From a virus: 25,068 nucleotides of DNA. Both the position numbers and the translations under genes were made by a program. How positions within the stretch are numbered: the stretch's first letter is position 1; the number at the start of each line of letters is the position of its first letter. Of this stretch, positions 13,466-19,214 are shown in pieces. The stretch is from IMG/VR virus record IMGVR_UViG_3300047678_000247, positions 1 to 25,068 of that record, one strand, 5' to 3'. The notes under the pieces were generated by a model. It was not told the origin of the DNA. It worked only from the letters and a program-made list of their open reading frames with translations, and did not search any database.

Positions 13466-13550
13466 CGGCTAGGGCCAGAAACCCGCACCAACCGCTTTCG
13501 GGGGTGGCCGGGTAGCCCCGCCGCCACGGGCGCGGCGAGGCAGGAACACC
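13466..13550 (-). repeat. 85-bp structured intergenic element, copy B
   Basis: Same layout as 12682-12766. The main hairpin has one changed pair (GCCTCGCCGC against GCGGCGGGGC). It lies immediately after the stop of 13552-13791 and 59 bases before the start of 12805-13407. Two copies, each in the leader of a downstream gene, suggest a regulatory RNA element rather than chance. Confidence 0.6.
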
Positions 13551-13551
13551 A

Positions 13552-13791
13552 TCACGCGGCAGGCTTGCCGAGGTCAAGTTCCTTCAAGGCCGCCATGATC
13601 TGCTCTTCGGTTTCATCGCCAGGCCACTTGCCATAGACAGCAGCCAAGCCAGTGGCGGAGCGGGCCTTGATGACCTCCATTGCCGCCGCGTACGCCGTCG
13701 CGCGCTCGTACTCCGCGTCGGCGGATGCCTTCAAAATTCTGCCGGCCCGTTGGTTCAAATCTTCGGCCTCATGGTTATCTGTCTCTGACAT
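13552..13791 (-). CDS. Diverged single-unit relative of the hendecad-repeat family, 79 aa
   Basis: ATG at 13791 with GGGAG six bases upstream. The N-terminus (MSETDNHEAEDLNQRAGRIL) does not contain the ITVAFLRK domain, but RILKASADAEYERATAYAAA carries the family junction and one full 11-residue unit. The rest (VIKARSATGLAAVYGKWPGD, then DETEEQIMAALKELDLGK) is unique. It lies 70 bases downstream of the 13862-14401 gene. Likely a chimera made when part of the repeat region joined another small gene, or a heavily decayed copy. Confidence 0.7.
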   Translation of the reverse strand: MSETDNHEAEDLNQRAGRILKASADAEYERATAYAAAMEVIKARSATGLAAVYGKWPGDETEEQIMAALKELDLGKPAA

Positions 13792-13861
13792 GTTCACTCC
13801 CGCTTGTAAATCGCGTCTTTTGCCATAACCGCGACCATCCGCGGCGGCGGCTGGGGCTGGG

Positions 13862-14401
13862 CTACAAACCCAAGGCATCCGCGAGGGCGAGGGCCTTCAC
13901 GCGCTGGTACTCGGCGAGGGCGGATGTCGTCACGCGCCGGTACGCCGCGAAGGCGGGGGCCGTCACGCGCTGGTACTCGGCGTCGGCGGATGCCCTCAAG
14001 CGCTCGTACGCCGCCAGGGCGGATGTCGCCACGCGCCGGTACGACGCGAAGGCGGAGGCCTTCGCGCGCAGGTACTCCGCCAGGGCGGATGCCATCACGC
14101 GCCGGTGCTCCGCCAGGGCGGGGGCCGTCACGCGCCGGTGCTCGGCGTCGGCGGATGTCGTCACGCGCTCGTACTCGGCCAAGGCGGATGCCTTCGCGCG
14201 CTGGTACTCCTCCAGGGCGGGGCCCTCCAAGATTCTGTCCGCCAGCCGATCAATATCGAGGCCTTTTGTCGATGCGATGAGGATATTGTCTCGGCTGATG
14301 TCCGCGCCATCAGGGAAAACAGAGGCGAACAGGTCTACTTGATGTTTGCAAGCCTTGTGCCTGCGCAAAAATGCTACGGTTATTCGCTTGCACTTCGCCA
14401 T
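13862..14401 (-). CDS. Hendecad-repeat family protein, 10 repeat units
   Basis: 179 residues from the ATG at 14401 (AGGAG nine bases upstream). Family domain CKRITVAFLRRHKACKHQV, ASVFPDGADISRDNILI, GLDIDRLADRILEGP, then ten 11-residue units (for example ADAEHRRVTAP, AFASYRRVATS) and the end ALADALGL. It is the first gene of the leftward operon, so it is probably the earliest expressed member. Units are more diverged than in 11471-12091, suggesting an older copy. Function unknown. Confidence 0.83.
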   Translation of the reverse strand: MAKCKRITVAFLRRHKACKHQVDLFASVFPDGADISRDNILIASTKGLDIDRLADRILEGPALEEYQRAKASALAEYERVTTSADAEHRRVTAPALAEHRRVMASALAEYLRAKASAFASYRRVATSALAAYERLRASADAEYQRVTAPAFAAYRRVTTSALAEYQRVKALALADALGL

Positions 14402-14692
14402 CTGTGTGTCTCCTGCCCTCTCGGGCTACCCCAGCCTGCTGTCCGGCTGGCCGACACCACCAAGGTACACCCATATCGGCCAACATCCACCCGCACACCA
14501 CAAATCCATCTCCGTTTACTGTCGTTTGCTACCCGTACACACGCCTATCAGTGCCCCGACAGCCTCCTCGCTCGCCCGCTTGTCTCAAACGTCCAAAATC
14601 TGAGGAACAAGGTCCGCCCTGATTCCAAAGGCCCTGCCGTGGCCCGCTGTGTAGACAATGGGCGCCGATAGAGAAGTGGCCAAATCCACGGA

Positions 14693-14722
14693 AATAAACG
14701 GTCTTAGGTTGTTTGCGGACAA
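14693..14722 (-). promoter_or_regulatory. Weak candidate promoter for the early operon
   Basis: -35 TTGTCC (14722-14717), an 18-base spacer and -10 TTTATT (14698-14693), reading leftward. It would leave a leader of nearly 290 bases before the 13862-14401 gene. Fit to sigma-70 is mediocre; only position supports it. Confidence 0.22.
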
Positions 14723-14765
14723 GAAAACGGGCAAGTTGGCGCCACCCGCATCATGCTTCTGGCGC

Positions 14766-14773
14766 TGCCAGTG
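14766..14773. repeat. Target-site duplication, left
   Basis: TGCCAGTG, identical to 16139-16146, directly flanks the left inverted repeat of the insertion sequence. Confidence 0.9.
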
Positions 14774-14782
14774 GGTAGTGTC

Positions 14783-15679
14783 TCAGTTTGAAATCTCGTC
14801 CTTGCGGTACGGACCCCGCTTGTTGGCCTCTGTGCCGATGGTGGCACGCTCGCGGGTCTGGAGCAAGGCCACGAGTTCTTCGATCTCCCAGACGTGATTC
14901 GCCAAACCCGCCTCCATCGCGGGCGTGACGCGGAGCGTCTTGTGGATGCGGCAGAAGTTGTAGTGCATGAAGTGGATCGCCACGGCCGCGCGGTGGTTGG
15001 TGAGCTTTTTCGAGAAGCCGTTGGTCAAGCGCGTGAATCGGCGCATGCCCATTCGCATCGTCAAGTTCTGCCGCTCGACATGGCTCGTGCTGATGTGCTT
15101 CTCATCGGGCCGACCACTGATGCGCACGACGGTCGTGCCGATGCACTCGCACGGGCTGTAGCGGGCCTCAGTGTCACGCGACGCGCCGTAGTGCTTCACG
15201 AGCATCGCGTAGTCCACTTGCCAGCCGAACGCATCCTGCACGGTCCGCTCGTAAACCGCGTGCCCGTCGGTGGTGAGTTGGCAACGCCCGTCCAGTCGGC
15301 GGGAGAGATCGAGCATGAATCGACCGGCACACTCCGCATCGCGGTCCCCGACCATCCACGAAATCATCAACTTGGAATCGCTGTCGATCGCGGTCCAGGT
15401 CCACACGCTGCCTACTCCGGGCTGGCCGCGCATGTGCGCCGGGAGGTTGCGGTCCTTCGCGTAGCAGAACGCCCAAATCTCGTCCGCCTGCACGCGCTGC
15501 GCGTTCACGCCGCGTACGTGCTGATCGTGGTATTCCTCGCACACCGGCCCGAAGTCCGCGACGAACTTCGTCAGGGTGTTGATCGAGCAACCCACCATCC
15601 GCGAGATCGAGCGAAGGCTGTTGCCCTCCACGAGTGCCCGGACGATCTGGACGCGCTGGGTGGTATCGAGGCGATTCAT
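14783..15679 (-). CDS. IS1-type DDE transposase
   Basis: 298 residues from the ATG at 15679. An N-terminal helix-turn-helix (residues about 19-42: NSLRSISRMVGCSINTLTKF) precedes the catalytic domain. Candidate DDE residues are D66 (ADEIWAF), D138 (TTDGHAVY) and E202 (HVERQNLTMRM). VWTWTAIDSDSKLMISWMVG follows the first Asp and FTRLTNGFSKKL the Glu, both typical of this group. No frameshift is seen, unlike classical IS1, which uses two frames. An alternative ATG at 15688 overlaps the -10 box and is unlikely. It cuts and joins the element's ends. Confidence 0.92.
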   Translation of the reverse strand: MNRLDTTQRVQIVRALVEGNSLRSISRMVGCSINTLTKFVADFGPVCEEYHDQHVRGVNAQRVQADEIWAFCYAKDRNLPAHMRGQPGVGSVWTWTAIDSDSKLMISWMVGDRDAECAGRFMLDLSRRLDGRCQLTTDGHAVYERTVQDAFGWQVDYAMLVKHYGASRDTEARYSPCECIGTTVVRISGRPDEKHISTSHVERQNLTMRMGMRRFTRLTNGFSKKLTNHRAAVAIHFMHYNFCRIHKTLRVTPAMEAGLANHVWEIEELVALLQTRERATIGTEANKRGPYRKDEISN

Positions 15680-15686
15680 ATTGAAC

Positions 15687-15715
15687 ATTATACTTGACCG
15701 ATCATGCTAAAACAA
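15687..15715 (-). promoter_or_regulatory. Consensus-type promoter of the transposase, leaderless
   Basis: On the minus strand: -35 TTGTTT (15715-15710), a 17-base spacer, -10 TATAAT (15692-15687). Seven bases separate the -10 box from the ATG at 15679, so transcription should begin at or next to the start codon, giving a leaderless message. No ribosome binding site is seen. Confidence 0.7.
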
Positions 15716-15814
15716 GGCGATGTTATACTTTTCGGTTGTTTTTTGACGATCATTCTTGACGTCGGAATCGCCAACATGGGAGGGCGGCGGAGTCAGACTT
15801 CGGCTCGCGCGTAA

Positions 15815-16063
15815 CTAGTTCTTGCCCCACCTTTTGGCCGCAGCCTTTTTGGCGATCTGGGTTCGCCGTTTCGATGAGAGTTTTTCCGCCCTCGCCTTCC
15901 CGCCCTTCAGCCCACCCAGCCGCCCCAGCGCAACCGCCGCCGGGTTCTTCTCGGGGTCCGGCTCGGGCACGGGCGGCGTCTTGGGCTTCTCCCCGATCGC
16001 CTCCATGAGCGTGCGGTGTGCTGTCTGGTTCGCGTCCTCTCGCTTGCTTGACCGCTTTGGCAT
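15815..16063 (-). CDS. KGG-like passenger gene inside the insertion sequence
   Basis: 82 residues from the ATG at 16063 (MPKRSSKREDANQTAHRTLM); a longer reading from 16108 is possible. The core NPAAVALGRLGGLKGGKARA is followed by KLSSKRRTQIAKKAAAKRW. This basic, glycine-paired motif recurs in small bacterial proteins, often near mobile elements. It may bind nucleic acid through its lysine and arginine pairs. It lies between the right inverted repeat and the transposase promoter, in the same direction, so it moves with the element. No catalytic motif; role unknown. A weak start site leaves the exact N-terminus open. Confidence 0.7.
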   Translation of the reverse strand: MPKRSSKREDANQTAHRTLMEAIGEKPKTPPVPEPDPEKNPAAVALGRLGGLKGGKARAEKLSSKRRTQIAKKAAAKRWGKN

Positions 16064-16138
16064 ACCCCGAGTGTACCCGCTGGTAGGGCGGGCGCGGCGA
16101 GCGGTCAAAGATTCGCGGATTCAAACTGCGACACTACC

Positions 16139-16146
16139 TGCCAGTG
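16139..16146. repeat. Target-site duplication, right
   Basis: TGCCAGTG, identical to 14766-14773, follows the right inverted repeat directly. Confidence 0.9.
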
Positions 16147-16685
16147 AGAGCCGCCACGCTTAGAGCCGATCGCCCTTGAGAAGGCCCGCTCGGGGCCTTA
16201 CCGGGTGAAGCGGGATTCAAAGTGATACACGACCAGGACGTGCCCCGGCCTACCAACCTGCTACACTCCACCAAACCAGCCCGCGGGCCAGCCTCAGGGC
16301 ACCGGGCGATCAACCACACGGGGACACCGGACTTAGCACGACGGAACAGGCCCCAGCCGAGGCACTCCCTGCCCAACCGCTCGGGACACCATCCCCAGCA
16401 TCGCGGGCAGGGCCAATAGGCTAACCCACCCTCATCGGCAAGGTACACCGATCACGGCCAATGAGGGATGCCGGCGCTCACCATCGAGCAGCGCCCCAAA
16501 TGGTCATTGGCGGGGCGGGTGCGCGCCCACCGACACCAACCTCGCCCACGCGGTCAGTGTCGCCCGACCTGCTGGATCGGAGCGGCACGGCTGAACTCGG
16601 CGGGGCGAAAACTCGCGGGGAAGATCGCGGATTGATTGGGTCTTAGGTTGGGGTAGTTTGGGGAACCGTGCGCTATCGTTCTCGC
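16147..16685. other. Non-coding region upstream of the HTH gene
   Basis: No convincing gene is seen in about 540 bases. It contains a GC hairpin (16181-16199) and, read on the minus strand at about 16200-16275, a tRNA-like stretch: GGTGGAG...CTTCACC ends, GCAGGTTGGTAG, TTTGAATCCCG. It also carries a 25-base sequence (16585-16609) repeated exactly at 17261-17285. GTCTTAGGTTG at 16640-16650 also occurs at 14701-14711, on the far side of the insertion sequence. It may hold control sites for the rightward HTH gene. Confidence 0.5.
16181..16199. terminator. Short GC hairpin, possible terminator
   Basis: AAGGCCC, loop GCTCG, GGGCCTT: seven pairs. No T-run on either side, so factor-independent termination is doubtful. 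It follows, on the minus strand, the tRNA-like stretch at about 16200-16275. Confidence 0.3.
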
Positions 16686-16955
16686 ATGGCACAGCAACTT
16701 CCATCGGACCCGTTACCGCTGAACTTGGCGGCCCGATGCCTTCGCGTTCCGGCGCGGTGGCTGCGGGATGAAATCGAAGCCGGACGTATCCCCGCGTTGA
16801 TCGCGGGTCGGAGTGTGCTGGTTCACGTTCCCACGGCCGCGGCCCTACTCGCCGAACGCGCGAAAAGCGGTTGCCCAAACCCGCTCATCCCTCAACCATT
16901 ACACAAAACCCCCACCAAACCACACACAGCACACCCCAAAAACACCCCACATTAA
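16686..16955 (+). CDS. Small HTH (excisionase-like) protein
   Basis: 89 residues from the ATG at 16686 (MAQQLPSDPLPLNLAARCLR); a GTG 18 bases upstream is in frame. Residues about 11-58 hold a MerR/excisionase-type helix-turn-helix: LNLAARCLRVPARWLRDEIE then AGRIPALIAGRSVLVHVPTA. This wording is typical of planctomycete genomes. The tail from about residue 65 is Pro/Thr/His/Lys-rich and comes from an almost G-free stretch (16884-16958), probably disordered. It is the only rightward gene in the left two thirds of the window, as expected of a regulator reading away from the early operon. It could be a repressor, an excisionase or a host remnant. Confidence 0.7.
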   Translation: MAQQLPSDPLPLNLAARCLRVPARWLRDEIEAGRIPALIAGRSVLVHVPTAAALLAERAKSGCPNPLIPQPLHKTPTKPHTAHPKNTPH

Positions 16956-17669
16956 CACGTAAGCCAGCCGCTTGATTCCCCTTGCACAATACCCCTAACC
17001 GAGTTGCTGCCAGACAGTAAAAACTACAGCACGGCAGCAATCGACGCCGAAACGGGCCACGGCGGCGCGCCAACTTGCGACATTGGTCTCAACTGCGTCG
17101 ATCTTGGTCTCAACTGCGTCGAACTGCGTCGATCATGGTCTCATCTGCGTCGATCTGCGTTGTGCAGTTGCGAGCGAGCCTCAACGCGGTACGTCTGCCC
17201 AGGGCGCCCCGCTAATGCCCCGCTAATGCCCCAATAAGGCCCCAAAGACGCCCCGCTGGCGCACGGCTGAACTCGGCGGGGCGAACAAGCGGGAATCGAC
17301 GGGAATCCGCCCAAGATGCTCAACGGTGAGGGAGTGAGCGCCTTGGGCGACGGTGAGCGCCTTGGGAACACGCCCACGGACGCCCGCGACGTAAATAGCG
17401 GAAACGCCGGGAATCGCGGTATATCTGTCACCGTCGCCACGGTCGCTTGGGCCGGCGTGACAGCCTACCGCGACCCAGGAGCAGGGGGCCTTGGGGGGGC
17501 TGCTGGCGCGGGTGATTAGATCGAGCCCCCCGTACATTCCCCGGCCAAAACTCGGGATTTGGGCTGGGTGGTGAAGAGAGGAGCCCAAGAGCGCCAACCC
17601 GACGCCGAAGATTGCCATACCCCGCGGGTTGCGGCCCGCGCATGACTGGCGCTCAGTCCGGATTCCGGA
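16956..17669. other. Repeat-rich non-coding region
   Basis: No gene with support on either strand. It contains 21-bp iterons (17081-17154), three GCCCCGCTAAT-type repeats (17206-17240), a 25-base sequence repeated from 16585-16609 (17261-17285), and a segment (17404-17455) resembling 17925-17980. The density of repeats suggests an origin or control region. Confidence 0.5.
17081..17170. repeat. Iteron-like direct repeats
   Basis: Two 21-bp copies of TTGGTCTCAACTGCGTCGAT (about 17083 and 17104), a half copy ACTGCGTCGAT (17123-17133) and a variant with ATGGTCTCATCTGCGTCGAT (17135-17154). The core TGCGTCGA occurs four times, at 17094, 17115, 17126 and 17147. The spacing of 21, 11 and 21 bases is near helical. 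Candidate protein-binding array for replication or repression. Confidence 0.65.
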
Positions 17670-17765
17670 TCATCCGGACAGCCGGACTACCTCACTCTGC
17701 CCCGTGGTTTCTCGCGTGTTCTGACAGTCACACCATTTTCCGGATTTCCGGATGCGCCGGAAACC
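17657..17765. repeat. Cluster of TCCGGA-type palindromes
   Basis: At least five TCCGGA or near copies between 17657 and 17765, in two groups about 60 bases apart (TCCGGATTCCGGATCATCCG in the first; TTCCGGATTTCCGGATGCG in the second). Could be operator sites or a structured single-stranded DNA or RNA. Confidence 0.45.
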
Positions 17766-18011
17766 AGCACGTGCGCACGCCAACCCGGACACTGGATCAT
17801 CAAGCGCGGTCAAGTGGTCGTAGATAGTGCTTTTACCGATTGCATTCCCGCCCGCCTCCATCGCCGCCAGGGCTTCCGCCAGGTTTGGGTGCGGGTTGCT
17901 TGGCGACGGCGACGAAACCCCCGTGAACGCCGGGAATCGCGAGGGTTCTGTCACCGTCGCCACACGGTCGCCAAGCACCGAAGCCCCAATAAGGCCCCGT
18001 TTCGACCCCAA
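17670..18011 (-). pseudogene. Possible remnant of an HTH-containing protein
   Basis: An open leftward frame reads NLAEALAAMEAGGNAIGKST then IYDHLTALDDP, which looks like a helix-turn-helix of a plasmid- or phage-type replication or control protein. There is no ATG (only a TTG at 18011) and no good ribosome binding site. The stretch VATVTEPSRFPAFTGVSS recurs in altered form (VATVTDIPRFPAFPLFTS) in the same frame at about 17385-17443, so a coding segment was probably duplicated and then decayed. A chance open frame in GC-rich DNA is the alternative. Confidence 0.25.
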
Positions 18012-18189
18012 AGACGCCCCATTGCGCCGAAGATTGCCGATTTAGCCCCAGTCTCGCGGGCGTGGACCTTCGAGTTGAGGGGCCTGGCCGACTCCCAGGC
18101 TGAGTTGCGTGAGGGTATCCGACTAGGAATCTTCCCTATTCTGGGGCGGAAAAAGCGTGGCCTTGGGGGGAGAGTGGCGATCGGTCCGG

Positions 18190-18311
18190 GTTTGCGGTAA
18201 ACTCGTCGGACGGGTCGCGCGACCGGCTCGCAACCGGCGCGCTCGCGGGGGATGGGCCACGTCGGTACCTCTACGCCGACGGGCCCGCCCCCGGCCCGGA
18301 TGTAGAGGAGG
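18190..18311 (+). promoter_or_regulatory. Structured leader with a hairpin over the ribosome binding site
   Basis: Contains the perfect palindrome GGTCGCGCGACC (18213-18224). A larger hairpin follows: outer stem CCTCTAC (18268-18274) with GTAGAGG (18302-18308), inner stem CGGGCC (18280-18285) with GGCCCG (18293-18298). The Shine-Dalgarno GAGGAGG (18305-18311) lies partly in the outer stem, so the fold should limit translation of the gene at 18319. Confidence 0.55.
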
Positions 18312-18318
18312 TTTTACG

Positions 18319-18831
18319 ATGGCCAAGGCTAGCACGCGGCAGAAGCGCAACGCGCTCCAAGTTGTTCCCAACCCCACCGAAGTGAAGCCGGTCCCGACTC
18401 TTGCCGACGCGGCAACAGAGATTGACGAAATGATCGTTCTTGCACGCACCAATGGGCCGGCCCGCGCGGCGCGATTGGCAGGGGAGTCGGTGTCGTCCCT
18501 GGTCTGGCGAGCGCTCCTCACGCTCGACCGTGCCGACCCTTGCCCGGTGCTGAGCCAAGCCATAGACAAGCCGGTGGCCGACATTTTCGGGCTGCGGGCT
18601 CACGGCGTCCCGGGGAGTAGCGTGAACCCCGATCTGCGCCAGGCTGAGGCCGAGATGGACGCGAGTAAGGTGCTATGCAAGGCCATCCTGACCCTTGCCC
18701 CGTTGCAAGGCAGCAAAGGGCTCACTCCGGATCAACTCGGATCGCTCCGGGCCGACGCCAAGCGGCTTCGGGAACTCGACGCGATACTCGCCCCGGGACG
18801 AGCGGTGAGGGCGCGGTGGGGAAGCAAGTAA
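18319..18831 (+). CDS. Rightward hypothetical protein, 170 aa
   Basis: ATG at 18319 with GAGGAGG eight bases upstream; the upstream in-frame reading would translate the structured leader and is rejected. The N-terminus is basic (MAKASTRQKRNALQVV). A helical region follows (LADAATEIDEMIVLARTNG, then PARAARLAGESVSSLVWRAL). The C-terminal part is helical and basic, including PDQLGSLRADAKRLRELDA. It has no signal peptide or membrane segment. It is convergent with the late module and the only rightward gene to the right of 16955. It could be a regulator or a packaging-related protein; no family recognised. Confidence 0.7.
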   Translation: MAKASTRQKRNALQVVPNPTEVKPVPTLADAATEIDEMIVLARTNGPARAARLAGESVSSLVWRALLTLDRADPCPVLSQAIDKPVADIFGLRAHGVPGSSVNPDLRQAEAEMDASKVLCKAILTLAPLQGSKGLTPDQLGSLRADAKRLRELDAILAPGRAVRARWGSK

Positions 18832-18866
18832 GCCGCAAGTAAGCCGCACGCACGCAAGTAAGCCGC
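18824..18866. repeat. Three 13-bp repeats at the end of the rightward gene
   Basis: GCAAGTAAGCCGC at 18824-18836, 18835-18847 and 18854-18866. The first contains the stop codon of the 18319 gene. Probably slippage; could extend the 3' end by carrying extra stop codons. Confidence 0.7.
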
Positions 18867-18964
18867 ACGCTGCTACGGGTCCGTGCTGAACGCACTGGCA
18901 CGGCGGCAGACGAAGGGCGGTGCCAAGTGAACGGCGCACGCTCCCCGGGAGGGGGCCTGAACCT

Positions 18965-19204
18965 TTATTCCTGGAGGTCTGAAGACCTGCGTTCTTCGAG
19001 TCTGGCATTTTCGTCGGAGATGGCGAGCATATGCCTAAGCATTCCTTGGCGTGCATACCAGTTTCCGGTGCCACGGAACACGCATTTGGTTTCGCCGTGT
19101 TCGGTCTGCCAAGAAGCGATGACTGTTGCGGCATCGAAGCCTGCGTCCAAGAGGGCGGCTCTGATGTGGTCGAGGGCTTCTGATTTGCGGGCGTCGTCGT
19201 TCAT
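18965..19204 (-). CDS. Hypothetical phage protein after terminase, 79 aa
   Basis: ATG at 19204, ten bases after the terminase stop. Reads MNDDARKSEALDHIRAALLD, then AGFDAATVIASWQTEHGETK, then RGTGNWYARQGMLRHMLAI and a charged end. A helix, then a beta part, then an 'RGxGNWYAxxG' motif that I associate with small phage proteins without known function. A six-pair palindrome (AGGTCT/AGACCT, 18975-18988) lies near its 3' end. Last gene of the leftward late module in this window. Confidence 0.7.
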   Translation of the reverse strand: MNDDARKSEALDHIRAALLDAGFDAATVIASWQTEHGETKCVFRGTGNWYARQGMLRHMLAISDENARLEERRSSDLQE

Positions 19205-19214
19205 GTGGTGGCTC

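Larger units (their letters stand above)
14402..14773. other. Intergenic region upstream of the leftward early operon
   Basis: No gene of convincing length is seen on either strand. It probably holds the operon promoter. The best candidate on the minus strand is TTGTCC (14717-14722), an 18-base spacer and TTTATT (14693-14698), which is weak. The segment 14402-14450 resembles the motif found next to the repeat-protein genes. The left end of the insertion sequence lies directly upstream, at 14774. Confidence 0.4.
14774..16138 (-). mobile_element. Complete IS1-type insertion sequence with a passenger gene
   Basis: 1,365 bp. The terminal inverted repeats are GGTAGTGTCTCAGTTTGAA at 14774 and, inverted, a copy ending at 16138 (TTCAAACTGCGACACTACC), with one mismatch. 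They are flanked by an 8-bp duplication, TGCCAGTG. It carries a transposase (14783-15679) and a second leftward gene (15815-16063) upstream of it. The transposase stop lies inside the left inverted repeat. IS1-family elements make 8-9 bp duplications, matching this. It inserted just upstream of the early operon. Intact ends, intact duplications and an open transposase frame suggest recent insertion. Confidence 0.93.

Noticed and set aside
14894-15697. A 267-residue rightward frame inside the insertion sequence
   Set aside because: Antisense of the transposase, with no family features.
16200-16275. A functional tRNA gene
   Set aside because: The T-stem does not pair, the D-stem has only about two pairs and the anticodon loop lacks U33. 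Kept only as a low-interest tRNA-like finding.
16134-16448. A 104-residue leftward frame with CPRCWGWC
   Set aside because: It starts without a ribosome binding site, ends in the IS border and is rich in residues typical of non-coding GC-rich DNA.
14701-16650. GTCTTAGGTTG on both sides of the insertion sequence as an attachment or target repeat
   Set aside because: It is not adjacent to the element ends; the true target duplication is TGCCAGTG. An 11-base match could be chance.
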